DNA of 64,000 nt from UBA1952 sp965246905 (GTDB lineage: Bacteria; Bacteroidota; Bacteroidia; Chitinophagales; Chitinophagaceae). The DNA lies in the NCBI GenBank assembly GCA_965246905.1, contig CBDFFZ010000033.1, positions 1-64,000 on the forward strand, read 5' to 3'. This document shows positions 17,103 through 25,094 of the stretch, piece by piece. Under the pieces are notes generated by a model. The model made no database searches. It was not told where the DNA came from and saw nothing but the letters and a program-made list of their open reading frames with translations. The position numbers and the translations under genes were made by a program. Numbering within the stretch: the stretch's first letter is position 1; each line of letters starts with the position of its first letter.

Positions 17103-18049
17103 GCCTGCGGGGTAGGTGTTACGGGTGGAGGAATAGTTGCGGTGATCAGATCCTTAGCCAGCTCCATGCTTTGAATATGCTCCTGCGGCAGGGGCTGTGC
17201 CTTGGCAAACTTGGCAAGGTCAGCAGTGCGAAGAATGGTTTCGAGTGGTGTGGCGATGGCTAATAATCCAGGCGTGATCTTTGCCTTACCAATAAGCTCA
17301 TCGGTAGTGAGCTCCAGCGCCGGTGTATCATATCTTGCCTCTATGTAGCCGCGCAGAATATCCGTGAGGCGCACATAGTATTCCTTTACATAGCCTTTTT
17401 GCCAGCGCTGCTCCGCATCCAGCGCAGCTAACAGCTTTAAGGCTTGCTGGTGTAATGGCTCAGCAGGCATTACAGTCTGCACCGGTATTTTCCTGCGGCT
17501 CTTTCGGATGAAATAAATAAGCGCCACTATTATCAGCAGAAGAAAAATAATCCCGCCAATGATCCACACTATATAATCCCGCCAGGTATATTGTACCCCG
17601 ATAATGCCTTTGATAGGCCGGAAATTTTTGGTTGTATCTACTGTAACTGTTTGCACTAAAAGCTGCTCGGAATCCGATTGAATGGCATAAGGCATCCCGC
17701 CCTTAGGAGTCACCGTAAAGGCAAACCGCGGAATCGTAAACATGCCGGAATCAAAACCGGTAATAGCGATGCGCTGCTTATAAGTCGTAGTTCCTCCTGC
17801 CTTGAGCGTATCGATCTTCCCGCGTTCCATAATCTCCAGCTTGGAAAACGAATCCGGCAGCGGCGCCCATTGCACGCTGCTCTGCGCCGGGCTGTGCTTT
17901 ACCTCGAGAAAAAGATAAGCGGGATCGCCCACGGTAATATGCGTTGCATCTATGCGTGTGCTTACTGCCGCATCGCCTGCCTGCGCATGTAGCCCCGTTG
18001 CTGCAATCAGCAGCAAAGCGCCCAGCATAATAAGTTGTAGTCGGTTCAT
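17099..18049 (-). CDS. BatD/DUF4381-like envelope protein
   Basis: 316 residues with a signal peptide (LIMLGALLLIAATGLHAQA), a beta-sandwich periplasmic part (ITVGDPAYLFLEVKHS onward), one membrane helix at about residues 160-180 (IVWIIGGIIFLLLIIVALIY), and a cytoplasmic helical tail with LLAALDAEQRWQKGYVKEYYVRLTDILRGYIEARYD, typical of DUF4381-type partners of DUF58/VWA proteins. It overlaps both neighbours by 4 bp, so the three genes are translationally coupled. It probably assists the VWA protein at the inner membrane (inference). Confidence 0.85.
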   Translation of the reverse strand: MNRLQLIMLGALLLIAATGLHAQAGDAAVSTRIDATHITVGDPAYLFLEVKHSPAQSSVQWAPLPDSFSKLEIMERGKIDTLKAGGTTTYKQRIAITGFDSGMFTIPRFAFTVTPKGGMPYAIQSDSEQLLVQTVTVDTTKNFRPIKGIIGVQYTWRDYIVWIIGGIIFLLLIIVALIYFIRKSRRKIPVQTVMPAEPLHQQALKLLAALDAEQRWQKGYVKEYYVRLTDILRGYIEARYDTPALELTTDELIGKAKITPGLLAIATPLETILRTADLAKFAKAQPLPQEHIQSMELAKDLITATIPPPVTPTPQA

Positions 18050-18915
18050 CTTCCTTTAAAAAATCCCTGTAGCACTTTTACATAATCTTCATCCGTGCGC
18101 ACACTCATGAGCCTTGCACCAGTTTTGCGGAATACGTCAATGGCATACTGCCGCGTTTGCTCAAAGGCTTTGGTATATTGTGTGCGTACCGTTTTATCAT
18201 CCGTATCTATCCATCGCTGCTCGCCGGTCTCCGCATCGCTTACCTGCAGCAATCCTGCGGCGGGCAGCTCACGGTCATATTTGTCATATACATGCACGCC
18301 TACAAGGTCGTGGCAACGGGCGGCTACCTCTAGGGCCGTATCGAATGGCGCGCTCACCATATCGCTGAGCAGGAAAGTGATGGTGCGCTTTTTCAGCACA
18401 TTGTTCAGGTAATCCAGCGCTTCATTTACCCGCGTATCAGCCGTCTTTTTAGGCTCAATGGAAAGCAGCTCGCGGATGATGCGCAGGATATGGCTGCGGC
18501 CTTTCTTCGGCGGGATGAACCGGTCCACTTTATCAGAAAAAAACAGCACACCAACTTTATCATTATTCGTGGCGGCAGAGAACGCCAGCACCGCGCAAAT
18601 CTCCGTGATCAGATCCCGCTTAAGCCTTTGCTGCGTGCCAAACAGCGCGCTTGCGCTCACATCCACCAGCAGCATTACGGTAAGCTCCCGCTCTTCTTCA
18701 AAAACCTTTACAAACGGAGTTCGCATCCGGGCCGTAACATTCCAGTCGATAGAGCGCACATCATCGCCGGCAGCATACTCGCGCACCTCGCTGAACGACA
18801 TGCCCCGACCCTTGAAGGCAGAGTGATACTCGCCGGCAAAAATATGGTTGCTCAGCCCGCGCGTCCGTATCTCGATGCGGCGCACTTTCTTCAGCAGTTC
18901 GGTGGTGGTGAGCAC
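18046..18915 (-). CDS. DUF58 protein of the bat operon
   Basis: 289 residues with the DUF58 hallmark GMSFSEVREYAAGDDVRSIDWNVTAR, followed by a VWA-like fold (LLVDVSAS, then FLLSDM). The start is a GTG at 18915 (GTG CTC ACC), which gives the family's usual TTELLKKVRRIEIRTRG beginning. It is the first gene of a three-gene operon with 4-bp overlaps. DUF58 proteins accompany MoxR AAA+ ATPases, but no moxR is in the window next to it; the upstream space carries a dispersed repeat and then a divergent gene. Confidence 0.92.
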   Translation of the reverse strand: MLTTTELLKKVRRIEIRTRGLSNHIFAGEYHSAFKGRGMSFSEVREYAAGDDVRSIDWNVTARMRTPFVKVFEEERELTVMLLVDVSASALFGTQQRLKRDLITEICAVLAFSAATNNDKVGVLFFSDKVDRFIPPKKGRSHILRIIRELLSIEPKKTADTRVNEALDYLNNVLKKRTITFLLSDMVSAPFDTALEVAARCHDLVGVHVYDKYDRELPAAGLLQVSDAETGEQRWIDTDDKTVRTQYTKAFEQTRQYAIDVFRKTGARLMSVRTDEDYVKVLQGFFKGR

Positions 18916-18924
18916 AGGGTTCTA

Positions 18925-19032
18925 AATTTTTATTGTCTGGTCAGTTGAATCTCTGTTAAGCAGTCGTGGCGTTGGCACCATTCATCAACTCTTTTCTATT
19001 AAGCTTTTCTTAGCTGCTGTTTCTTCAACAGG
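18925..19032 (+). repeat. Dispersed intergenic repeat, copy B
   Basis: TTTTTATTGTCTGG, then GTTAAGCAGTCGTGGCG, TTGGCACCATTCATCAACTC, TATTAAGCTTTTCTTAGCTG. Same order of boxes as copies A, C, D and E; lacks the TGATT tail. Confidence 0.8.
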
Positions 19033-19118
19033 AGCAGGCAGGCGCAAATGTAGCATAGCCCGCAACTACCCGCGATTTATCAATACTTAAATTTTTCTGA
19101 AAATAAGCCCTGCTGCTG

Positions 19119-19126
19119 TAGCTTTG
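19119..19126 (+). promoter_or_regulatory. Bacteroidota -7 box
   Basis: TAGCTTTG, 20 bp before the ATG at 19147, with a T-rich segment about 20 bp upstream in the -33 place. Confidence 0.55.
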
Positions 19127-19146
19127 GCACCAAACTTACTCATTCC

Positions 19147-19995
19147 ATGTTCAAACCGGCACACCTCCTGCTTGCAGGCACCTTTGCGCTCTTAGCAGCA
19201 TCCTGCAATAACAGCACCACTACAGAACAGAAAACAACCGACACCACGGCAACGGCCTCTACAAAGCCAGCCGCAGCCATCGCCCTCGCAGATGTACCGG
19301 CCTCGCCAGACTTTCCCGGCGCGCAGCTTACCATGACTTCCTCTACTGCCGCTAAAGCCGGCGCTGATTCTGCCAAAGTATCCTTCACTTTTGCCGTGAA
19401 AAACTACGAGCTCAAAAGCCAGACGGGCGATGCCGGCGATAAGCGCTGCAACAATTCCGATAAAGGACAGCACATCCACTTCATCCTCGATAATATGCCA
19501 TATGTGGCCCTCTATGAGCCTAAGCACGAGGTAACCCTGAAGGCCAATACCGAGCACAGCCTCATCTGCTTCCTCTCCCGCTCTTACCACGAATCTATTA
19601 AAAGCGATGGCGCGGCCGTAGTCTATAATTTTAAGATCGATGAAGGCGGCAAGCTCGCCAAAGCAGAAACCCCGAAAACGCCGATGCTTTTCTACAGTCG
19701 CCCGAAAGGCGATTATCTGGGCAAAGACACAGCCAATATCCTGCTTGATTTTTATCTTGCCAATGCGAAGCTTGGAGATGACCTGATGGTAAAGGCAGAT
19801 GTTAAAAATGAAACAACCGGCGCAACAGCCTCTTTCAATCTGAAAGAATGGAAGCCGAAATTCATCCAAAATCTCGGCACTGGCAAATGCATGGTAACCC
19901 TCACGCTTGTAGATAAGGATGGCAAAGCAGTAGCCGGGCCAAACACCACAATGAGCCGCAACTTTAACCTTGCAGCCAGCGAGCCGATGAAGTAA
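19147..19995 (+). CDS. Lipoprotein with HIHF-type ligand segment, unknown function
   Basis: 282 residues. The N-terminus MFKPAHLLLAGTFALLAASC is a lipoprotein signal (Cys20), followed by a Thr-rich linker and a beta-rich domain. The segment KGQHIHFILDNMPYVAL resembles the G-x-H-x-H-x-x-x-D pattern of DUF4399-like proteins, which suggests metal or ligand binding. Homologues in Bacteroidota have been called phosphopeptide-binding protein, which I treat as unproven. It has its own -7 box and is followed by a REP-like double hairpin and the 42-bp array. Confidence 0.8.
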   Translation: MFKPAHLLLAGTFALLAASCNNSTTTEQKTTDTTATASTKPAAAIALADVPASPDFPGAQLTMTSSTAAKAGADSAKVSFTFAVKNYELKSQTGDAGDKRCNNSDKGQHIHFILDNMPYVALYEPKHEVTLKANTEHSLICFLSRSYHESIKSDGAAVVYNFKIDEGGKLAKAETPKTPMLFYSRPKGDYLGKDTANILLDFYLANAKLGDDLMVKADVKNETTGATASFNLKEWKPKFIQNLGTGKCMVTLTLVDKDGKAVAGPNTTMSRNFNLAASEPMK

Positions 19996-20029
19996 AGGCA
20001 ATCACAACCAGGCACTTACATAACACAGG

Positions 20030-20078
20030 CCGGCTTTAGCCGGAACCGAATCCTAACCCACGGTTTTAACCGTGGGTT
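20030..20078 (+). repeat. REP-like double hairpin, copy 1
   Basis: Stem 1 is CCGGC-TTTA-GCCGG (20030-20043) and stem 2 is AACCCACGG-TTTTAA-CCGTGGGTT (20055-20078), followed by a T-run that could also terminate transcription of the gene ending at 19995. The same layout with different, still paired bases occurs at 47851-47897. Confidence 0.85.
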
Positions 20079-20100
20079 ATTTTTGTGAGAAATGCTGATC

Positions 20101-20330
20101 GGGAGGTAGGCTTCCTACCTCCCCTGTGCAGTTGCTTATATAGGGAGGTACGAAGCCTACCTCCCTTGTTGAGTTACTTATATAAGGAGGTAGGGGCCCT
20201 ACCTCCCCTATGCAGTTACTTTTATAGGGAGGTAGGGTGCCTACCTCCCCTGTTGAGTTGCTTTTATAGGGAGGTAGGCTTCCGACCTCCATTCTTCAAT
20301 TTATGTAAATAGGAGGCAGGCTTCATATTC
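20101..20330. repeat. 42-bp tandem array with 23-bp palindromes
   Basis: Units start at exactly 20101, 20143, 20185, 20227, 20269 and (degenerate) 20311. Each unit is a palindrome of the form GGGAGGTAGGC..CCTACCTCCC (23 bp) plus a 19-bp spacer of similar sequence (TGT/AGAGTTRCTTWTATA). The palindrome centres vary (CTT, GAA, GGC, GTG) while the arms are conserved. Both strands remain open and, because of the symmetry, both would encode EVGxLPP motifs; this is a consequence of the repeat rather than evidence for a protein. The spacers are not unique, so it is not CRISPR. Confidence 0.92.
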
Positions 20331-20432
20331 TATTTTTCAATTACATTAATGAAATGGGAAATCATCCCCGAAGGGCAAACAGATGTGCTAAACGGGCGCG
20401 GAAGGATTGCCGGGAGAGCAAAGGATAGCTCT

Positions 20433-20440
20433 TATCTTTG
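20433..20440 (+). promoter_or_regulatory. Bacteroidota -7 box for serS
   Basis: TATCTTTG, 26 bp before the serS ATG, with a TTG about 23 bp upstream. Confidence 0.6.
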
Positions 20441-20465
20441 CCGCGTTTATAAATAAAAATATTCC

Positions 20466-21737
20466 ATGTTGCCGATTACCTTATTCCGACAGGATAAAGC
20501 GCCTATACTTGAAGGCCTCCGCAAAAAGCATTTCAAAGAGCCGGAGCTCGTAGATAAGATCATCGATACGGACGAGCGCCTGCGCAAAATAAAAGTAGAG
20601 AGCGATAATATCGCCGCCTTCATCAACAGCTCGTCAAAGCAGATTGGACAGCTCATGGCTCAGGGCAAAAAAGACGAAGCGGAAGCCATAAAAGCACAGG
20701 TACTCGAAAAGCGCGCAGGAGAGAAAGCAACAGCTAATCAACTAAGCACGCTTGAAACGGAGTTGAATGACATGCTTATAAAGCTGCCCAACCTGCCGCA
20801 CAGCACTGTGCCGGAAGGAAAAACCCCGGAAGACAATGTAATCGTGCGCGAAGGCGGGCAGATGCCGGACCTCAGCGCGCAGAACATGCCCCACTGGGAG
20901 CTCGCAGCAAAGTACCGCCTAATAGATTTTGAGCTGGGCAATAAGCTTACAGGCAGCGGCTTCCCTGTATATATAGGCCAGGGCGCACGGCTGCAGCGAG
21001 CGCTTATTTCCGCCTTTCTCAACTATAATATCGATGCTGGCTATTTAGAATACTACCCGCCGTATATGGTAAATGAAGCCTCGGCTTTGGGCACCGGACA
21101 GCTACCAGATAAGGAAGGCCAGATGTATCATGCAACGGTGGATAATTTCTACCTGATACCAACGGCGGAAGTGCCGGTAACCAATATCTACCGCGATACC
21201 ATAACGCCCGATGCGCAACTCCCGGTAAAGATGACGGCTTACACCCCGTGCTTCCGGCGTGAGGCAGGGTCTTATGGCAAGGACGTGCGCGGGTTAAACC
21301 GGCTGCATCAATTTGATAAAGTAGAGATCGTGCAATTAATACAGCCCGAAAAAAGCTATGAGGCGCTGGAAGGCATGGTAGCGCATATTGAAGGACTTTT
21401 GCAGCAGCTCCAATTGCCTTATCGCATCCTGCGACTTTGTGGCGGTGATATGGGCTTTACTTCAGCGCTTACGTATGATTTTGAAGTATGGAGTGCGGCG
21501 CAGGAGCGCTGGCTCGAGGTAAGCTCTGTTAGTAACTTCGAATCCTTCCAGGCCAACCGCCTGAAGGCGCGCTACCGGAATGCAGAAGGCAAAACGGCGC
21601 TGGTACATACGCTCAATGGCTCATCACTGGCGCTGCCCCGTATCATGGCATGCCTTTTAGAGAATAACCAGACACCGGAAGGCATTAAGCTGCCGGCCAT
21701 CCTCCAGCCGTACTTCGGGAAGGATATGATCAGCTAA
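20466..21737 (+). CDS. serS: Seryl-tRNA synthetase
   Basis: A 423-residue class II synthetase that charges tRNA(Ser). The N-terminal 110 residues form the long antiparallel coiled-coil arm; the catalytic core has TAEVPVTNIYRDTI, motif 2 with PCFRREAGSYGKDVRGLNRLHQFDKVE, and motif 3 near the C-terminus with NGSSLALPRIMACLLENNQ. The VSSVSNFESFQANRLKARYR segment is also diagnostic. The length is normal. It has its own -7 box; the DUF4293 gene follows after 45 bp and may be cotranscribed. Confidence 0.97.
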   Translation: MLPITLFRQDKAPILEGLRKKHFKEPELVDKIIDTDERLRKIKVESDNIAAFINSSSKQIGQLMAQGKKDEAEAIKAQVLEKRAGEKATANQLSTLETELNDMLIKLPNLPHSTVPEGKTPEDNVIVREGGQMPDLSAQNMPHWELAAKYRLIDFELGNKLTGSGFPVYIGQGARLQRALISAFLNYNIDAGYLEYYPPYMVNEASALGTGQLPDKEGQMYHATVDNFYLIPTAEVPVTNIYRDTITPDAQLPVKMTAYTPCFRREAGSYGKDVRGLNRLHQFDKVEIVQLIQPEKSYEALEGMVAHIEGLLQQLQLPYRILRLCGGDMGFTSALTYDFEVWSAAQERWLEVSSVSNFESFQANRLKARYRNAEGKTALVHTLNGSSLALPRIMACLLENNQTPEGIKLPAILQPYFGKDMIS

Positions 21738-21782
21738 TCGTAATCCCGGCCCATCTTTTAAATCCTGATAAAATCTTAGTCT

Positions 21783-22229
21783 ATGATACAAAGAATACAA
21801 AGCCTCTGGCTTTTTCTGGCCGCTGCGCTGAATGGGTTGCTATTTATCTCGCCGCTCTACCGCTATAATTATGGTACGCTCGGCCTTGCCTACTCGCCCT
21901 GGATCGTTGAGCGCGTGAGCACCTTTACGCCCCTGTTTGCCATTGCGGCCGTCATTACGCTGTTGCCCTTGGTTACGATCTTCTTCTTTAAAGACCGGAA
22001 GCGCCAGAAGGGGATGACGATCATCAGCGCGGTATCGGTTATCACGTTTATTACGGTGATGATGATGCATGTGGGCAACCTGAAAAACGGCACCCCGCCG
22101 GCCACCAATTTTGAATACCTGCTGCCGGGATTCATTCCCTGCATTATTGCACTGGTGTTTTTATTCTTCGCGATTGCCGGGATAAGGAAGGATGATAAGC
22201 TCGTGAAATCAATGGATAGGCTGCGTTGA
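21783..22229 (+). CDS. DUF4293 membrane protein
   Basis: 148 residues with four hydrophobic helices (about residues 7-25, 50-70, 80-98 and 112-133), starting MIQRIQSLWLFLAA, the DUF4293 signature. The family is essentially confined to Bacteroidota and its function is unknown. It follows serS by 45 bp. Confidence 0.88.
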   Translation: MIQRIQSLWLFLAAALNGLLFISPLYRYNYGTLGLAYSPWIVERVSTFTPLFAIAAVITLLPLVTIFFFKDRKRQKGMTIISAVSVITFITVMMMHVGNLKNGTPPATNFEYLLPGFIPCIIALVFLFFAIAGIRKDDKLVKSMDRLR

Positions 22230-22247
22230 TTTTGCCGGCGTAGTTTA

Positions 22248-22312
22248 AACAGATCCTTCACTTCGCAATCCGGCATTCGCCGGAAAGCTACGTTCGGCAT
22301 GACAATATTTTG
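22248..22312 (-). repeat. GIY-YIG-associated hairpin repeat, R1
   Basis: On the - strand: TTGTCATGCCGAACGTAGCT, stem TCCGGC-GAAT-GCCGGA, then TTGCGAAGTGAAGGATCTG. Same element as F1, F2 and R2. Confidence 0.88.
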
Positions 22313-22364
22313 TAAATGATTTTGGTAAAAGCTGCATTCATTAAAAGGTGTTTTAGAGCCTTAT

Positions 22365-22430
22365 CCCAAACTTGTCATGTTGAACGTAGCTTTGAAGCGC
22401 AGCTTCATTGCGCAGTGAAACATCTGTTCG
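22365..22430 (+). repeat. GIY-YIG-associated hairpin repeat, F1
   Basis: TGTCATGTTGAACGTAGCTT, stem TGAAGC-GCA-GCTTCA, then TTGCGCAGTGAAACATCTG. The stem sequence differs from R1/R2 but pairs equally well. Confidence 0.88.
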
Positions 22431-22526
22431 GGCTGTGAACAGCATCTTCTAAAACCAATTTACTTTGTACTGCTCCCTTCTTCCTTATGAAGCTTTATTT
22501 CCCAGCCATGCATTCATACCCACGTA

Positions 22527-22592
22527 CCCAAACCTATCATGTTGAACGTAGCTTTGAAGCGCAGCTTCATTGCGCAGTGAAACATCTGTTCT
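22527..22592 (+). repeat. GIY-YIG-associated hairpin repeat, F2
   Basis: Nearly identical to F1 over about 60 bp, in the same orientation, ending about 37 bp before the GIY-YIG start codon. Confidence 0.88.
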
Positions 22593-22628
22593 AACCTATA
22601 TATACCCGGTACAATATCTCTCTTCATT

Positions 22629-22940
22629 ATGAAACAATCCTCACAACACCGCTATTATACTTACATGCTCACAAATCCTTCGCGTACCGTTCTTTACACA
22701 GGTGTGAGCAATGATATTTTAAACCGCCTGCAACAGCACAAGGATGATGCGGAAGGAAATCGTTTGAGCTTTGCCGGTAAATACAATTGCACGCACGTCA
22801 TTTACTATGAAGAAAGGCAATGGATCAATGACGCAGTTGCAAGAGAGAAAGAAATTAAGGGCTGGACGAGGAGTAAGAAGCTGGAGTTGATCAGTTCTGT
22901 AAATCCGGAAATGAAATTTCTGGAAGATGATTTTGTTTGA
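22629..22940 (+). CDS. GIY-YIG nuclease superfamily protein
   Basis: 103 residues forming a minimal GIY-YIG domain: YYTYMLTN for the first strand, TVLYTGVSND for the second, the conserved Arg in NRLQQH, and the catalytic Glu in VAREKEIKGW. This is the small YhbQ/UPF0213 type without a DNA-binding domain. Family members may nick or cleave branched DNA, but their cellular role is not established. Three hairpin repeats precede it (22248, 22365, 22527) and a fourth, inverted one starts 21 bp after its stop, which suggests that gene and repeats belong together. Confidence 0.93.
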   Translation: MKQSSQHRYYTYMLTNPSRTVLYTGVSNDILNRLQQHKDDAEGNRLSFAGKYNCTHVIYYEERQWINDAVAREKEIKGWTRSKKLELISSVNPEMKFLEDDFV

Positions 22941-22960
22941 AAGGCGTATGTCCTTGCCGG

Positions 22961-23025
22961 AACAGATGCTTCATTGCGCAATCCGGCTTTCGCCGGAAGC
23001 TACGTTCAGCATGACAATATTTTCC
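22961..23025 (-). repeat. GIY-YIG-associated hairpin repeat, R2
   Basis: On the - strand: TTGTCATGCTGAACGTAGCT, stem TCCGGC-GAAA-GCCGGA, then TTGCGCAATGAAGCATCTG. Inverted relative to F1 and F2. Confidence 0.88.
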
Positions 23026-23052
23026 AAGCATTTTGTTAGCGATAAAGCAGCA

Positions 23053-23093
23053 ATAAAAAGCCCGCAACTTTCGTCGTTGCAGGCTTTTTATTA
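23053..23093 (-). terminator. Terminator of the Xaa-Pro aminopeptidase gene
   Basis: AAAAAGCC-GCAAC and GTTGCAGGCTTTTT pair around a short loop, about 15 bp beyond the stop of the - strand gene; it may act in both directions. Confidence 0.75.
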
Positions 23094-23107
23094 AGGAAAG
23101 AAAAAGC

Positions 23108-24397
23108 TTAGTGCTTCATCCCGGCCTCGATCTCCTCAACTGTAATCGGGATGTTCTTGAAAAGATCAATGCTGCCATCCTCAGTGATCCATACATTGTT
23201 TTCAATACGGATGCCCATTTGTTCTTCCTCGACATAAATGCCTGGCTCTATGGTGAAGAGCATGCCTGCCTGTACCGGTAGCACACGTGTACCCACATCA
23301 TGCACATCGATGCCGAGGTGGTGCGTTACGCCATGGTAGAAATACTTTTTGTAGGCCGGATTATCAGCATCCTGCTGATCGATCTGCTCCTGGGTAAGCA
23401 GATTTATTTTCAATAGCTGGCGCTCCATTTCCTCACTCACCTTTTTGGTATAATCCACAATGGAGATGCCCGGCTTAAGGATGGTTTTTGCATAATTGTA
23501 CACATCGAGCACCGCATTGTAAACTTCCTTCTGGCGGTCGGTGAATTTGCCGTTTACGGGGATGGTGCGGGTAAGATCGGCAGCATAATTACCATATTCT
23601 GCGCCAAAGTCCATAAGTATGAGCTCGCCGTCTTTGCATTCCTGGTTATTATCCACATAATGCAGCGTACGCGCCCGATCGCCCGATGCAATGATACAGC
23701 CGTAGGCGTGGCGGGTAGCGCGGTTGCGCAGGAACTCATGGGTGATCTCTGCCTCTATCTCATACTCCATTACACCCGGCTTGATAAACTGCATCACGCG
23801 GCGGAAAGCCTTTTCGGTAATATCTACAGCACGCTGGGCTACTTCAATTTCTTCCACAGTTTTTACGGCACGCAACTCTTTAATGATCCTTGCTGCGCGC
23901 TCGTAATGATGCAGCGGATAGGTATTCATGAGCTTGTGCACATACTCAAGGTCGGGACGGGAAAGCGAGCTATCCAGCCGGTCATTTTCATTGCTGTTGA
24001 GGTATACGATATCAGCATGGTGCATCATTACCTGCAGTACCGGGTCAATGGCATCGAGCCACTGGATATTTTGGATGCCGGAGATGGCGGTTGCTTCGTC
24101 TTTGCGCAGCTTATGGCCTTCCCATTTTTCAAGATCGGCATTGGGCCTGAGCAATACCAATACTTCGCGGGCTGTTTCATCAGGGTTATCCGGGTAAAGG
24201 ATCACCATGCTTTTTTCCTGTACCGCACCGGAAAGCCAGAGCACATCTGAATTGGGCACATAGACATAGTTCTGATCGCCATTGGCCAACAGTACGGGAT
24301 TGCCGGGGAAAATGGCTACACTATTGGGCTTCATCTTTTCGATAAAGCGCTCACGGTTCTGGGTAAAGAGCCTGGAATTGATGGCTTCGTATTTCAT
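23108..24397 (-). CDS. pepP: Xaa-Pro aminopeptidase (M24B)
   Basis: A 429-residue cytoplasmic aminopeptidase P. The N-terminal creatinase-like domain (SVAIFPGNPVLLANGDQNYVYVPNSD) matches PepP, and the pita-bread domain has the five metal ligands: Asp in LILMDFGAEYGNYAADLTRT (two Asp), His in GVTHHLGIDVHD, Glu in FTIEPGIYV and Glu in GIRIENNVWI. It releases an N-terminal residue preceding proline. Length is normal and no signal peptide is present. It has its own terminator. Confidence 0.94.
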   Translation of the reverse strand: MKYEAINSRLFTQNRERFIEKMKPNSVAIFPGNPVLLANGDQNYVYVPNSDVLWLSGAVQEKSMVILYPDNPDETAREVLVLLRPNADLEKWEGHKLRKDEATAISGIQNIQWLDAIDPVLQVMMHHADIVYLNSNENDRLDSSLSRPDLEYVHKLMNTYPLHHYERAARIIKELRAVKTVEEIEVAQRAVDITEKAFRRVMQFIKPGVMEYEIEAEITHEFLRNRATRHAYGCIIASGDRARTLHYVDNNQECKDGELILMDFGAEYGNYAADLTRTIPVNGKFTDRQKEVYNAVLDVYNYAKTILKPGISIVDYTKKVSEEMERQLLKINLLTQEQIDQQDADNPAYKKYFYHGVTHHLGIDVHDVGTRVLPVQAGMLFTIEPGIYVEEEQMGIRIENNVWITEDGSIDLFKNIPITVEEIEAGMKH

Positions 24398-24499
24398 TCT
24401 TTATCTGAGTGGTGAAGTTGCTTAGTGAAAAAAGTAGTGAAGGGCATGAAGATAAGAAGTTGTACAGGTTTGCAAAATTTCTTCTCTGGCATTAAAAGA

Positions 24500-24526
24500 A
24501 AAATCCCCCGGCGGGCGGGGGATTTA
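24500..24526 (-). terminator. Terminator of the Uma2 gene
   Basis: AAATCCCCCGGCGGGCGGGGGATTT forms a C/G-rich stem bordered by A and T runs, just past the stop of 24531-25067. Confidence 0.75.
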
Positions 24527-24530
24527 AAGT

Positions 24531-25067
24531 TTACCATTCAAAAGTGTGCTGTAAAAGCCGGGATTCCAGTTTGCGAAAATCTTCTTTTGCCAAGACGTAC
24601 TTTCCATCTTCCAGATAATGATGAAATGTAAGACCGCTTTCCGGTTCGATAATGTAGTATTCCTTTACACCGAATTGCTCATACAGATCTTTCTTGCGGA
24701 TAAGGTCAGCCTGCTTGTTAGTAGATAGCACCTCAATAAGTATATCCGGTACTCCGTGAATAGCTCCCTCTTCATCAACAATCCCTGCGTTTTCGGACAA
24801 GACAATAATAAGGTCCGGCTGCACGGCATTTGACCTTTCGTCAAGATAAACGTCCATTGGCGAAAGCAATACTTCACCAAGGTTATTTTTCTCAACGAAG
24901 GCTGCAAGCGAAAGAAGCAAAAGTTTAATTGTTCTTTGATGGCGGGAGTTAGGGGCGGGAGACATATAAATGATGTTGTCGATAATCTCCGCACGCGTGC
25001 CCTCAGGCAGTGAACGGTATATGTCCATCGGCGTTTTGGGAATGGTAGCAGTAGTTAGCTCAGACAT
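24531..25067 (-). CDS. Uma2-family (DUF820) putative endonuclease
   Basis: 178 residues of the PD-(D/E)XK superfamily: RAEIIDNIIYMSPAPNSRHQ, then VQPDLIIV for the catalytic Asp, then DILIEVLSTNKQADLIRKKDLY with the Glu and following basic residue, and GVKEYYIIEPES. The family is abundant in cyanobacteria and Bacteroidota; a biological role is unproven. No partner gene is adjacent. It begins 27 bp after the ychF stop on the same strand and may be cotranscribed with it. Confidence 0.9.
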   Translation of the reverse strand: MSELTTATIPKTPMDIYRSLPEGTRAEIIDNIIYMSPAPNSRHQRTIKLLLLSLAAFVEKNNLGEVLLSPMDVYLDERSNAVQPDLIIVLSENAGIVDEEGAIHGVPDILIEVLSTNKQADLIRKKDLYEQFGVKEYYIIEPESGLTFHHYLEDGKYVLAKEDFRKLESRLLQHTFEW

Positions 25068-25094
25068 GATTTAAAGTTACGCCAAACGGGCTAT

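Noticed and set aside
20085..20312. Proteins of 71 and 75 residues over the 42-bp array
   Set aside because: Both strands are open because the period is a multiple of three and the unit is palindromic; no start context or conserved flank supports translation.
20101..20330. CRISPR array
   Set aside because: The spacers between palindromes are copies of each other and there is no cas gene.
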